Positions 23,020-35,740 of a DNA stretch of 64,000 nt are shown here, piece by piece. A model generated the notes under the pieces. That model was given only the letters and a program-made list of their open reading frames with translations, searched no databases and was not told where the DNA came from. How positions within the stretch are numbered: position 1 is the first letter of the stretch; each line of letters begins with the position of its first letter. The stretch is from Phyto melanocephala (lineage: Eukaryota; Arthropoda; Insecta; Diptera; Rhinophoridae), in the NCBI GenBank assembly GCA_941918925.1, contig OW799234.1:121575895-121639894 (forward strand), given 5' to 3'. The position numbers were made by a program, and so were the translations under genes.

Positions 23020-23545
23020 AAATCTACATGTATATCTACATGTATGTAAACGTGAAACTCTGTGAGTGTGTGTGTGTTAGCCATAAACTCCGGAACCGTA
23101 AAGCCGATAAAACTCAAACTTTGTCAAGTTTTTGTACACATTCGAGGGAGTGTTTATGGGTTGTAAAAAGTGGGCGGGCTTACGCCTACAAAAAACAGGT
23201 TCTCATATTTAGCTATTTGCACTTGACCGATTTTTTTGAAACTTTGCACACATATTAAGCTGTCATGACTATATAATTTCGTGATTATAAAAGTGGGCGA
23301 TGCCACGCCCATAAAAAAGTTATAATTTTGAGGTACTTGCACTGGACTGATTTTTCTGAACCTTTGCACACATATTGAGCTGCTATAACAATATAATTTC
23401 GTGATTAGAAAAGTTGGCAATGCCACGCCTTTAAAAAAAATTTCAAATTTTTATCGTCTTGCACTTTATATTCAATTAAAACTTAGAATGCATTTTAATT
23501 CATTAGGGGGCGTAGCGACGTGCGCCGGGCTTGGTTTGTTAACTA
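23020..23545 (+). mobile_element. decayed Helitron
   Basis: Same family as 30412-31019 and 61980-62590. It has a GT-rich start (gtgagtgtgtgtgtgtt, 23062-23078), the accgtaaagccgataaaact block, and tandem units of about 120 bp containing actttgcacacatatt and tataatttcgtgatta. Its tail is gggggcgtagcgacgtgcgc followed by cgggctt. The terminal CTAG is not conserved. Minus-strand open frames here (23154-23426) are repeat translation. Confidence 0.75.
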
Positions 23546-23749
23546 AAAAATTAGTTTTCTTCTGTTCTGACATTTTCCAGGCCTTTTTGTGTTTGTTGCA
23601 GGGATGTTATTACCTGTTATGAACTCTCCTTGATAAATAAGTTAGAAATTAAAAACAAGGCATACTTAAATGCAAATCATCATCTTTGTATGTATATAAA
23701 AGAGCAACGTGGCTGACTGTTTGGACAATCGGTTCCCTTTTGTACAGCT

Positions 23750-25000
23750 CCACTCAAAAAGGGGTAAAAACGGGTAAAATCGGTAATCTAATATCTGCTA
23801 AACTAAAAATGATACAAATTGAATTGAAAAAGTATTGAAATTTGCACAAAAAATAAGCTGACAAGTGTCTGGCCTTTTTTTGAATTTTCAACCACTAAGG
23901 GGAAAAAACGTGTAAAAACTATAGTTTGGTACTTTTCTGGTATCCTATGTAACTTCCAAACACATAAAGCTAAAAAACAAAATTTAAACTGTAGTAGTTA
24001 ATCTGAGAAAAAATATTAATAAGATTTTGGTACTTTTTGCAAATTTGTATGTATAAGGGGTGGTACTTTTTATAAAAGAAACTTTTTTAATATTATTCAA
24101 TGGGACAAAACTTTTATTGCCTAATAGAAAATGGACAATTATTTAGGTGATATTTTTGGAAACTTTTGAAGGGGGCAAAAAAGGTACCAAAAAGGGGAAA
24201 ACACTGAAAAATGTGTTTGATTCCTAGTTACAGGGCCAGTTTGCTCAAAATTTTTAATAGGGATTTCACCAGACATACAAAATAATGCAATTTAGTAAAA
24301 ATTGAAACACATTCATAACAAGGTAGAAAGGGGAAAATTCGGGAAAACAGTTTGGTACTATTTAGAACATAATTACTTATTTTCCAAAAAGTTTAGATTT
24401 ACTCACTCTAAATCATGTCTATGAAAATAATTTTTTGTTGCATAAATATTCAAACATTTCAAACATCGAATTTATACATTGATATGGAAAATCCAAAAAA
24501 GGTACTTTTCTGTTTTTTTGGTACTTTTTGTATTTTCTACGTTTATGAATTCGACATTAGTGACTATTGATCCGAGTTGAAGTGGAAAATGTTGTGGGCG
24601 ACCGAAAAGGTACTTTTTCTATAGTCCTTTTATTCTTCGTTTATGAAGCTAGAATTGTACTATCATGGACTATTAATTCCAGATGAGTTTGAAAATGTTA
24701 GGTGCGACCAGAAAGGTACTTTTTATCTTTTTTGTGATACTTTTTTGTATTTTCAACGTTTATGAAGCTACAATTTCGATATTAGTGACAATTCATACAA
24801 CGTGAAACTGAAAATGCTATGGGCGACCAAAAACGTACTTTTTTGAATTTGTTTGGTACTTTTTGTATTTTCTACGTTTGAAAAGGTAGAATTGTAAAAT
24901 AAAGGACTATTAATTCCAGGTGAGACTAAAAAGGTTAGGGGCTACCAAAAAGGTATTTTTTTTAATTGTTACGGCACTTTTTGTATTTTCAACGTTTGCG
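23750..25000 (+). repeat. dispersed repeat with ~115-bp internal tandem units
   Basis: The second half (24490-25000) repeats a unit of about 108-118 bp containing aaaggtactttt, tttgtattttcaacgttt and a tgaagctagaatt-type block. The first half has aaaaggggaaaa-type phrases. The same sequence in opposite orientation occupies 52208-53660 (for example ctttttggtcgcccag there). Non-coding; class unknown. Confidence 0.75.
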
Positions 25001-25648
25001 AAGCTAGAATTTCGAATAATAATCCAAATTAACTTTGAAGATTATAGTGAAGGACAAAATTTTATTTTTATAATCATTTTTTCACATTGTGGATTTAAAA
25101 TATATCCCTGATATATCCTTACTGTCCTTTTTTTCTAACTAAAATCAATTAGAGAAACAAGTTTTCATAATTTTAACCAGAAAACGTTTAGTAATTAAAA
25201 AAAAAGAACTTAAGTATTTAGTAAGTAGTAAGAACTTTGCGGTGGGTAATATGCTAGTATTTCGTATATCGCTTTTAATTCCAGCAGTCCTGGATCCATT
25301 TGACGGTCTAATCCATCGCTTTATAAATGTCAGCAAAAAATTTAATACAAACTTGGTTGGGTTGGGAAGCAGATACACTGTCAGTATTCTTATATCTCAG
25401 TTCTATGTATTGAAAGCTATACATGCTGATTTCAAGACATACGTTCAGTTTCCGCGCAAAACATGAGATAATTCTTTGAAGTTAGGAAAAAAAGGTCTTA
25501 AAACAGAAATTTCAATTTTTATTTAATACCAAAAAAATTTGAATTTGTCTGAATCAAATGATTACGATATTGATACCAAACTCAAGAGAAAAAAAATAGA
25601 GTTAATCCTATTAAAAAAAGGTAAATTTTTCTGACTTAATACCTTTAA

Positions 25649-25859
25649 GGGCCATTATTACAACTTGCCTTTAGTTAAAGGTAGGCTTTTGTCTGCTCGA
25701 TAAATAGCTTTGCATTATTACAACTTTAATTTTTAATTGTTATTATTTTTAATTTTACTAACATTTAATGGAATAAAAAATAATAAATTATAATGCAAAG
25801 TCATTTATCTGTCTGACAAAATCCTGCCTTTAGCTAACGGTAAGTTGTAATGATGGCCC
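25649..25859. mobile_element. 211-bp MITE with TAA duplication
   Basis: The ends gggccattattacaacttg and gttgtaatgatggccc are inverted repeats of about 40 bases each. TAA flanks both sides (25646-25648 and 25860-25862). The terminal GGGCC and TAA target resemble the palindromic MITE at 6077 and suggest the PIF/Harbinger group. The interior is unrelated. Confidence 0.8.
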
Positions 25860-26520
25860 TAAGTGTAACTACAATATAAATATAAAATTAGGCAGCACTA
25901 TTGTTTGGTTTTGTATATAGATATTTTTCAGGTGTTTGACACGACAAGCTTTCAACCATAGTAATAGCAACATCATAAAACTTCTAAAGAGATATTAATT
26001 TGATGAAAGAGCTTTTAAAGTTAAGTCAAAACTGCTCATCGAGGAGATCTCTTAAGGTATTCAATTTAAAGCAGTATGAAAAGGCCGTTGCTATTTTCGG
26101 ATCATTAGAGCCATGAAGGCGCAGGAAAAGCTACCTGCTTTGATTATCTAGATTTAGGAACATAAATGTGAGCAGATTGCACTGTATTAGCCAGCGTTAA
26201 TAAGAAACAAAGTTTGCATTCAGGGAACTACAATCCTATAGTTACTAGCTAAAAGATTGTCTACACAGATATAGAATAGAAATAAATCAAACAAAATATA
26301 AAATAATCCACTTTTCAAATAAAAAACATGACATTAAATATGTGGAAACTTGACAGCATTTTCATCCTTTTAATCAACAAAAATCTTTTATACAAACCTA
26401 CAATCAAATGTTAATGCTTCCATAAAACAGCGTATGATATTTTACTTTTTTAAACTTACTTTATTTGACATTTTTTAAATTCTTTAATAAAACAATTTTG
26501 AATTATTAATTTCATTTTAG

Positions 26521-26691
26521 GAGAAATGATCATCGCTGGCGATCGTTATGTTCTAACGGAAAAGGAGATCAACATGTATGCAGTGGAAATGGTTTTGCAT
26601 ATAAAACGCCTGCAAGCAAGTGATTTTGGTGGTTACAAATGTATTTCGAAAAACAGTATTGGCGATACGGAAGGAACGATCCGTTTATATG
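26521..26691 (+). CDS. DIP-family Ig protein, exon encoding second half of Ig domain 3
   Basis: The exon opens after ttcattttag and completes the split Gly codon, giving GEMIIAGDRYVLTEKE. It continues with EMVLHIKRLQASDFGGYKC and ISKNSIGDTEGTIRLY. DFGGYKC is the conserved D-x-G-x-Y-x-C motif, with the Cys that closes the Ig disulfide. KNSIGDTEG is the F-G strand region very typical of DIP and lachesin-like proteins. The donor is GTAAGT at 26692, leaving phase 1. High conservation and an intact frame argue for an expressed gene. Confidence 0.93.
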
Positions 26692-27703
26692 GTAAGTTAA
26701 AGTCAACTTAAAAAAAACAATAATTAAACAGAGTCCAAAAACTTCATGCTAGCTGCAATTTGCTTTCAAAAAATTTAATTTTAGTTATTAACATTTCTAT
26801 TAGCAGTGTATATTTTTGTAGTCCCTACCAAGGATTGATCAAGCCTTGTCATTCCGTTGATGATTTAAACAATATTCAATATTTGAAGTCATCTTTCACC
26901 TTTTAGATATTCAGTCAGAGATTTATTTCCCACCACAAAATTATACACTTCCTGGAGGCCTATCTATAGGGTTAGACGAATAAACAATCTTTGTCTGTAT
27001 GCCAGTTCAATCTTTTGGGAATAAGAGGGAATAAATTGCTTTTAAAATCCAGCACAATGACGCTTTAGGTTTCTGAGATATGAACAACAAAACACTTCCT
27101 CTAACTTTTCATCTATTTTTACCACTAAAATTAATACTATTTAGCTCAAAATTAATTTACAGCCACGTCTGTCTCTAGGGCTATTTTTAAAAAAATGTTG
27201 AATAATGGGCCAGGAATCGACAGAGATATAGACAAAAATTATATCAAAATTTATATACTAGTTTTAGGTATATCAAGTTTCTTATGCTATTTTTAGTTAC
27301 ATAATAAGCCGCAGCTTTGGAATTTAAAAAAAAAAACTAACTAAGACTTAACCACCAAATAACACTGTCACGGGCTTTTACTCCCTTTAATCGCCACAAC
27401 ATTGATATTAAATAAAATTGCTCGACCAGTAGAATACAGTGAACAATAAAAAGGTTACAATCCAAGATGGCAGCCTCAATAAAATGTTGGATATATGGAT
27501 CAAATATACTAATTACGCTATTGTTCCCTTCTGCACCCACAATATTGGTTTCAAGTTAAAATAGCAAACTATAAAAAAATTTTAAATAAAAGATTTGGTC
27601 CGAAACCCCGGGTTAATTTTTAGGAGAATGTTTTAAATATTTAGTACTCGTACTATATTGCTTTTATTTCTTTTAAAAAAGTCTCTCAATTATTTAATTT
27701 CAG
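26692..27703 (+). other. DIP gene intron after the Ig domain
   Basis: GTAAGT to tttaatttcag. It contains a badly decayed INE-1-like type B fragment at about 26930-27540 (gagatatgaacaacaaaac, atttttaccactaaaatt) in + orientation. No exon is seen inside. Confidence 0.85.
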
Positions 27704-27759
27704 AAATGGAACGACCGGGAAAGAAAGTACTAAGAGAAGAGGACATGAACGAAGTAACG
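27704..27759 (+). CDS. DIP-family Ig protein, short linker exon
   Basis: This 56-bp exon completes a Glu codon and encodes EMERPGKKVLREEDMNEVT. It is a charged stalk directly after the Ig domain, in the place where DIPs have a membrane-proximal linker. The acceptor is tttaatttcag and the donor is GTAAGC at 27760, leaving phase 0. It is too short to find by open-frame length alone; the matching phases on both sides support it. Alternative splicing of the stalk is possible but cannot be judged here. Confidence 0.85.
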
Positions 27760-27989
27760 GTAAGCATAATATCTTGTAGTTGTAGATGTTAAGTTGAGTG
27801 TAAAATTTGCGTTTTTAGGTCTATATATATCGCATATTTGTTATATTAGTCTTTTCGCAATATTCTGGCTCTGGTTATTATTCTGTTGAGATATATTGCA
27901 TATTTGGAATAACAAATTAAAATGTTTCACCTTTTGGTAAATTTACAGAAATTATTTTACAATTCTGACAGTAATCAGCAGTAGGTAAA

Positions 27990-28430
27990 ACCAATTTTTA
28001 TTTTCATCCTCCACAATTTGAATTCCTCCAGATAATATTTGAAGCTATCATGCTCGGTGACCAGCAATCATCCAGCTCATGGTCCTCAAACTATATCCTA
28101 GAACCCTTACTTCATTGCTATAAAGGGGCCTCCTGGGCACAATAAGTGCCTGTCTACTTGGAGTGGTCTCCATCCACCTTTTCAGATTCGATGAACCAAG
28201 ACATTGTGAGAACCTTGCCCGAACTATCCCATACCCTAGAGCTGCCCACAAGTCCCTTTACCCACATCAGAATTATCTCATTCTCATTCGACTTCGGAAC
28301 ACTTTCTGTATGCTAAATGCATCTAATTGCAGACCGGTTATCAGCTGCAATGAGAGTCCTTTTTCCATGTACTCTGAGTCTGCCTAACCTCACTACAAGC
28401 AAGGTCTAGAATACTCGTATGCCCCAAATT
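27990..28430. other. unclassified GC-richer block in intron
   Basis: Base composition and sequence complexity are clearly higher than in the surrounding intron (for example ggggcctcctgggcacaat and ttgcccgaactatccc). Overlapping open frames run on both strands (28163-28387 plus, 28251-28048 minus), but none shows a motif I know. It could be a retroelement tail or a decayed gene copy. Confidence 0.35.
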
Positions 28431-30411
28431 GCCTCCAAAGCGATACCATGTTATATTCCTTTCCAACCACAGAGCCGTTTTTACCAACGTTTTCCATATA
28501 AACAAATTCAAAGACAGCAATCGTACCACTGTTACTGTTGCCTGTGTCGGTGTGGTATGTATCAGAGAATAGAATGAAACCATTCGCGTTTGCTGCCTAT
28601 TCACAAATGCATTGCTTTTGTATTGCCTTTGATTGATAGTAAAAAAATTTGTATTGACATTTGCATACTTATTTCTTTTTCTGCTTGTACTCTCAATAAT
28701 CTCTTTCTGTGATGATGTCATATGAAAGAACTGAAGACATTCGCACCATTCGTTCAGTATTCGTTGACATTTGTGTGTAAAGTTTGTAAACAACCAGTTG
28801 TTCTTATGTACGTATATGTATATACATAAATATTGTATGTGTGTAACTTTACCTTTTGAAATTTAATTTTGACCGCTTAAATATTAAATTTTGACTTATA
28901 TGCAGCGTTTATTAAATAAAAAAACCAAAAATATGTTTAAAAATGCTTAATTCTAAAAACAATAAACTGAGAAATTTATAAAAAATAATTATTTTTATTA
29001 ATTATACAAACGGAAAACTTACATAATCCAAATATATGTGATGTAAAACATAAAGTCAAAGAAACACACATTTATTTGGCGACCTAAACAATTTCTAAAA
29101 ATAGTTATATATCTGCACTAATTGACTTAAGAAGATAAACGATTTGGTAATTTCATTTATTTTTTTTTTCAACACCAGAAATATATTAAGTTCAATTGTT
29201 GTATCATGCTCAAAGTTAAATTTACAGAAATTTTTTTAATGAGCATTAAAACCGTTCATACCATTCGCTCAGTATTCGCTGCTTATTCAATCAGCATTAA
29301 AACTATTCATACTATTTGCTCAGTAATTGTTGCTTTTGCGACTGTTAGTTTACTTTTGTAGAAGAGCAGCAATGCATGATTCCTTACACTCCCTTATTGT
29401 TAATCATGTCATGCATTGCTTTACTAAATTGATGTATATTGTGAACAAAAGGCTCTCTATTTGAGATTGTATTTAATGCCATAAAATACACCAATCAAAC
29501 CGTTCTCTGGTATGTATCGCATTCATTTTGGGCAAAATATTGACACCCATTTTCCAGTTTTAGGAAAAAAAAATACTTAAGAAAAATCTGCACAATTTGT
29601 TCCAAGCTCTTTTAGGTTTATTACCAGTGTCAAATTAAATGCCCTGAAAATTAAAATACAGTGTACCATAAATAAGTTTTAAATTCAAAATGCCATTACA
29701 AATAACCATTTTAAACAAAGTACAGCCAGGTGGATTGTTTGTATTTTACTCACATTTAAAATAAAACAAAATCAATCAAACCAACATTTTGTAATTAGTT
29801 GTTGAAAAAGTGGTGAAAAATATTTAAAAACAAAAAAAAGTAAAAACTTCTTTAACCCTAATCTGCAGAATACCTCTCCATGTTTGATTTTATAATTTGA
29901 TTTAAAAGATCAATTTATTGGTGAGAAACATTTAAAAACTTATATATTATCTCTTTTAGGAGACATAATTTTTCGGTGATTTTTCACTTTTCACTTTATA
30001 TGTCATACACAGATGTTCCAAAACATAATAAAAGTGCTATTTAAACAAATTGATGACTTCTTGTTTAAACATCGCTCAAAAATTAAAATAAAAGTATTAA
30101 GTGAAAAACATTTTTCTTATCTCTCTACTGCTGTTGTTTAAAGGAAGAATTTAAATTTAAGCAAAACAAATTGTGGCTTTTTTTACCGCAAAAGTATCGA
30201 AAATCAATTTCAAAATCTTAAAAATACATTTTAGTAATTTATAGTCATTTTGTAAAAATTGAAGTTAATTAATTAAGGTGCTAAGCCTTTGCCATTAAAT
30301 AAAAACATTTTCTGTTCATTTTTATTACTCTGATATAATAAACCTGGGTAGTTTTCAAGCCATGACCTAAAAAAATATCAGAATAAATAACTAAACCCCT
30401 TATTAATAGAA

Positions 30412-31019
30412 TCTATATACATATTTAAAATGAAACTCCTTTTGTCTGTGTGTGTGTGTGTAAGCTATAGACTCCGAAATCGTAAAGCCGATCGGACTCA
30501 AACTTTGGCAAGTTGTTGTAACATTCAAGGGAGTGTTTATGGGTGGTAAAAAGTGGGCGGTGCTTCGCGCATAGAAAAGTTATAATTTTGAGGTACTTGC
30601 ACTGGACTGATTTTTCTGAAATTTTGCACACATTTGAGCTGTCATGACTGTATAACTTCGTAATTAGAAAAGTGGGCAGTTCCCACCGATTTGCCTTTCA
30701 ACTTCCAGCGACTACAGTTTCCAGTTCGCCTTGCCTTCACTATTACCATCAACAAAGCACAAGGACAATCTCTGCATATTGCAGGAATAAATTTGGAACA
30801 TCCATGCTTTTCACATGACCAGCTGTACGTCGCATGCTCCAGAGTGGGAACACTAAAAAATCGGTTCATTTTTACAGCAAATGGAAAAACCAAAGATATT
30901 TTATACCCACTTGCATTACAAAAAAATCAATAAAATATTATTTTATATATTTTTAGTTAAAATGCAAAATGCATTTTTATTTATTAAGGGGCGTAGCAAC
31001 GCGCGCCGGGCTTGATTAG
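30412..31019 (+). mobile_element. Helitron carrying a Pif1-type helicase tail
   Basis: Starts TC after A (atctatatac, with A at 30411) and ends ggcttgattag before T (TTAG instead of CTAG). It has a GT microsatellite near the start, then gatcggactcaaactttggc and tttgcacacatttgagct units. Frame 30691-30933 encodes LQFPVRLAFTITINKAQGQS and CFSHDQLYVACSRVGTLKN. This is the last conserved motif pair (T-x-x-K-x-Q-G and Y-V-x-x-S-R) of Helitron Pif1 helicases, with an intact frame to a stop at 30933. The rest of the Rep-helicase is absent, so it is a deletion derivative. The tail is aaggggcgtagcaacgcgcg. Confidence 0.85.
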
Positions 31020-32589
31020 TTTAAAATAAGTTCAAAATGTATTTTAGTTAAAGTTTTACAAACAAAATTTTTTCAAAATAGATTTTAAATACATTTTCTT
31101 TTTTATGAATATAGGCCTAAATCTGGAATCTTTAACACTTTCTGCTAAAAATAAAAAATTAGACAAAAATTCATGAACGTTATTGACGATTAAAATACAA
31201 AAATCTTAGCCGTATGGGTTTCGGGTGTGCGAAGGATAATGGAACCAACGTACCAAATATTTTTTTGGCACCAAGAGATGTGCAGCCATACTAAGTATGG
31301 CATTCAAAATTGTTTTTAGATAAAATCCTTATACTAAAAGCACAGAAAATACAAGAGTTCGAGAAAAATGTTAATCCCCATCGAATGCCATTGTTAGGCA
31401 CCAGATTTGGTGTTGCCGTAAATTTATGTTTAAAATGTGTTAATTTTTTCTTTAAATTAAAAAACTTATCCTGAATAACTTTTTTTTTAAGTAAAAAACA
31501 TACAAACATTTAACAGTATTCGTTATCAATTCTTGCTAATCTTTTAAAATATATTCATTGCAAAACAATAAAACTTATCAGCGTCTTTAAAACAACATCT
31601 TAACCAACTAGACGTAACGATATAACAAAATTTATTGTTATTATTGTGCTGTTGCTGGTTACGTTTAATACCGCCAAGCATTTAAAATAAGGGTAGATAT
31701 TAACCGGGAGTTTATAAACTAAAATTGACTGTACAAAAAATCAACCCTGCAAGAATAATCGTTATTACCATTTTGTAATACTTATCCAGTGATGCCAAGA
31801 ATTACAATTGATAAAAGACAATATTGGACTTTAAAAATAAATAACATAATATATCAACTATTTTTTAGTTTTCTGCTTCTGCAAAATTTTTTATTACAAG
31901 TCATGTTATTCTGGCTAAAGTTGATTTTTTTCTAATAAAATTTCATAAAACATTTTTAAAAAATTTGTAAACGTCTAAGAATTAATGAATGAATTATCAT
32001 TCTTGTTATTATTTTTATTTTTAATTATTATTATTATTATTATTAATATTATTTTTATTTTTAATTATTAAAATGTTCGCAAAATAAACGCACAGAGGCT
32101 TTATGCTATGAACAAAGTAATCGATTTATTTGTGATTAAAAATGAATAGAATTCAAAAGTTAATTTAAATGATAAAATGAAGCAATATTGCCAACATTAT
32201 AAACGCTGGACGTGGCTGTCCGTCTGTTTTCTAGGTTTTCTTTGATGTTTCGTCTCCGCTTTCGTCGAACGATTGTTAATTTAAAATGTCGAACTTGCAT
32301 CTTCAACAAGGTTGTAATTTTCTGTAGGGTTGCCACTGTTTTGTGGAATTGCCATTTTTTTGGTGGAGCTGCCAGAACAATTATTATTATAATTATTATT
32401 ATACTTATAAATAAATAATCAAATACAACTATGCTTTCAATACTGCCAGCTAAAAGATGAATATAGGAAACATATCCAAAAAGTAGAAATAACATAACAT
32501 AAAGAAAATGTCATCTTATTAGAAAGAAAGAAAAATTTGAAAATAAATGGTGTGCTTCCCATATTCTAATTTCAGTAAATAGTATACTA
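31020..32589. other. intronic AT-rich stretch, no feature
   Basis: Contains an (ATT)n microsatellite at about 32015-32050 and another at 32380-32402. Open frames on either strand (31291-31509, 32160-32495) are low-complexity or lack motifs. Confidence 0.45.
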
Positions 32590-32975
32590 TTTAGTCTGCC
32601 AGTCTGAGGGGTTGCGAGATCGATTCCCGCCAAAAACTCTGGTCTGTTTCACTACAACGTGTAAATGGTATTCGAATATAAACTGCAATTGTGTTGTAGT
32701 AAGAATAAGAAAACAAAACAACAAACAAATAAATAAAAATAATAGTTTTAAATTACATATGAGTAAACCGATAAAGAGTGATGATGAAAAAATCGCACCT
32801 GGTTTCAAAAATCCATTTCACTCTGTGTTTAAAGCTGACAATGAAAGGCCAAACTTTAAATGTACAACAAGAAGTAATGAATTAATTAATAAATCTTTAG
32901 AAGATTCAACCCTATATGAGGGAATGTTAACACGAATATGTATTATCGGGAATACACAAAGAGTGATTTGAACAA
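32590..32975 (+). other. possible SINE head followed by an unrecognised open frame
   Basis: gaggggttgcgagatcgatt followed by cccgcc (32606-32631) resembles the B box and T arm of tRNA-derived SINEs. The frame 32612-32971 continues with an ATG at 32759 giving MSKPIKSDDEKIAPGF and NPFHSVFKADNE, then stops. This lysine/aspartate-rich peptide of about 70 residues matches nothing I recognise. It lies inside the DIP intron and could be chance. Low certainty. Confidence 0.3.
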
Positions 32976-33712
32976 GCGTTATACCTAGGGAATTTAGGCG
33001 ATATTTAAATGGGGACAGGATAGGAACCTGTTTCAACTTAATTAAATAATAAAATCTCTGTTTTTTTTAATGATACTCACATTTGTAATTTATTATACAA
33101 ACTTTTGGTCACTGTTGAGTTTCTTCACAATGACGATTCCTTGAGCGCAATAAGCTTGAGGTAAGCTAGGAGACTTCTTAACAGATCGAGTGCGTGTAAA
33201 AGAATGTTCCGAAATCCTTAGGTTTTCCTCAGCAATTTTCGTTCATATGTTTCGTCAAAAAATCGTTAATGCAATTTATTAATCGTTAAGTTATAAAGCA
33301 GTTTAAAGTAATAAAGCGGTTTTACAATAAATCAATTCACAATTATTCAGAAATGGGACTACGTTACAAAAATGTTTGTTAAAAGCAAGCAACAAGTTAT
33401 TTCATTTAAATTAAAATAATAAAATATACGTTAAATGCTTTAAACACTCTGCTTATATTGGAATAAATTTTTTATTTTCCTAAATGTTCACAAATTAATT
33501 AAAAAAAGTTTAAGAAAGTTAAGTAAAAAGAAAACTTGCTAAAGGCAGAATAATATGACTAAGAAAACAATTTTGACATAAAGTTGTTAGAAGAACCAAC
33601 ATCATGCTCGAAAATTTTTCAATTTGTCTTCTTTTTATACTTCTTTAACTGCATATACTTGAATGCTTTGCAATTTCAGGAATACGCTATAGAAAGAATA
33701 ATTCTTATTTAC

Positions 33713-34560
33713 TTTTTATACCCTGATGCCAAATATTGACTTTAGACCCCATTAAGTACATATTTTCTGAATGCTTATGCAAGTTGGCTTGTATTTATAT
33801 AAGAAAATAGACATGACTTCATCTATGTTTTTCCATATTTTTACCACATAAATTAAAATTCTTCAATCCAAGAATAAATTATTGGTAACTTTGTTACTAT
33901 TGGATATGATTCAGCTCTAAGACTATTGATAAAATTTCAGGCAAATCGATTAATAATCGGCCAAGTTATAGTCAAAAATTATTTTGAAAAATATATTTTT
34001 TGTTAAATCTATCAAGTCACTAAAGCTAATAACATATTATTGGATACAATAAATACCCAAATTGCATGTCGTAGCCTCGAAAATTAATGTTGAGAAATAC
34101 TGGCAAGGCCGTTTGAAACTAACTGAGATATAAGCACCAATATACAGCTGGTTCGATGACCTAAAATTTACAAATAAAAACAATTTTTTTTAAACTCCTA
34201 GAAAACCGAGAGGGTCTATGTTGATGCAGGTACTAAAAAATCATCTCTCTTTGTGTAATGACTTTGACCCATACATAAATTTATGTTTTGCCGTTTTTTA
34301 ACGGCGGAAAGATACCGAAGCAGTTCTAATTTGGTACTTGTATCTTAGCTACTTTAAAAATGATTTTCAGTTAATTCTCGCGAATAATTTCCGAGGCTAT
34401 GGCTTGTTATAACCTATCCGATTAGTGACCAATTTGTCCAAAAATTTTGAATAATAGCAGTTGAGGTATTTTATATTTATAAATAGTAACAAAATTGTCG
34501 ATAAATTACCTTATACTACATTTACACTTACACAAATTCTAGTACTTACGGGATTTTGAG
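33713..34560 (+). mobile_element. decayed INE-1-like repeat, type B
   Basis: Starts ctttttataccctgatgcc, then agaccccattaagtacatat. Later blocks (catatttttaccacataaat, accgattagtgacca) follow the order of other type B copies. The GTCCGTCTG tract and the right-end hairpin are not preserved. Located in the long DIP intron. Confidence 0.6.
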
Positions 34561-35052
34561 CCAAATCTTGTTAATTTCTACCAGATTTACAATACAAAAC
34601 GAAATCTACTTCGCCACCAGATTTTAGCAGAATCTAGTACTACTTCGTTATGCAAATGTGGTTTTTATTAAATTGTAATAAAATATACTACGCTGCATAA
34701 AGAAAAATTCAATCATAATATATAAGGTGGTTGCAATTGCACAAGTACTTTATTGTTTAAATTTTTTTATATGGAGTTTGAATTTTGGGTAAGTAGAGCA
34801 TAGAGAGCCTCTCAGACAACCTTGTAAATATATATACTGTTTTGACAACGAACTCTTGCAAACAGTGGTATAAACGGTATAGATTTTAAATCAAATCTAC
34901 TAGATTTCGCTAAGGTGTAAATATAGTATTAGAGCTAAAAATCTTATCATTCTATCTATTAAAACAACAAATAAACTCTTGTTAGTTGTTCCGAAAAATT
35001 AGAAAAACCGGTTTTTTAATTTTATCGGTTGTGGAATTATTCGAGAAACCTG

Positions 35053-35740
35053 TTTTTACATCCTTCACACAAAAGTGAAAAACGGTATATAGAGGTTTGT
35101 CATTCCGTGTGAAATTTCAACAATTTTCATTCTAGACCCCATAAAGTATATATATTTTCTGAAAGCTTGAGTTGATTGAGCCCTATTCGTCTGTTCATCT
35201 GTCCGTGTGTATGTTGAAATCAACTCTTAGAAGCCCCCACACGTAACTAAGAAGTGTTTGTTTGTAGTATCAGTGTTTTGAAAATATCCGACAATGAACT
35301 GCTATTGAAATCAAGAATGATAGCCTCATAACCTTATGAGATATGAGCAAATAAACACGACTGTTTTCACCCATATTTTTTGCAAGAAAATTAACATTTT
35401 TCAGGTTAATTTATAGAGATGACTGCCCCTATTTATAGGTACGATATGCCTCTAGGGATATTACTAAAAATATTTGGATAAATTTGTAACAAAATAACAG
35501 AGTTGTAGCTAAAAATAATTTTGAAAAAAAAATATATCTTTTGAAATTTCAAAGTATTAAAGCTTCTAATGATTTTTTGGTCAGACGGACAGACGAAAAA
35601 AGCTCACTCGATTTCCCTGGTCATAAACTTTTAGAAAATATATACTTTGTGAGGTCGGAAATGAATATTTTAGAAATTAGAAAATGGAAAAGCTATACTC
35701 CCTTAAAACCACAGGGGAAGGGTCAAAAAACATTAGTATA
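35053..35740. mobile_element. foldback-like INE-1 type B pair (two left ends in inverted orientation)
   Basis: The left side reads tttttacatccttcacac, gtcattccgtgtgaaat and accccataaagtatatatat in + orientation. The right side (35569-35737) reads ggtcagacggacagacg, aaaatatatactttgtgagg and cacaggggaagggtc, the reverse complement of the same left end. No right-end hairpin lies between them. This is two truncated copies joined, or a copy with inverted left ends. The open frame 35541-35792 is repeat translation. Confidence 0.65.

Larger units (their letters stand above)
22322..26520 (+). other. DIP gene intron between Ig-3 exons
   Basis: Bounded by GTAAGT and ttcattttag. It is filled with repeats: a decayed Helitron (23020-23545), a dispersed repeat with internal tandem units (23750-25000) and a small MITE (25649-25859). 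The remainder is AT-rich with no recognised exon. The phase-1 junctions join cleanly without an extra exon. Confidence 0.85.

Noticed and set aside
23154..23426. 90-residue minus-strand frame with internally repeated peptide
   Set aside because: Translation of tandem units within a decayed Helitron.
28341..28793. 150-residue minus-strand open frame
   Set aside because: No recognisable domain, partly over an unclassified repeat-like block inside an intron, composition typical of chance translation.
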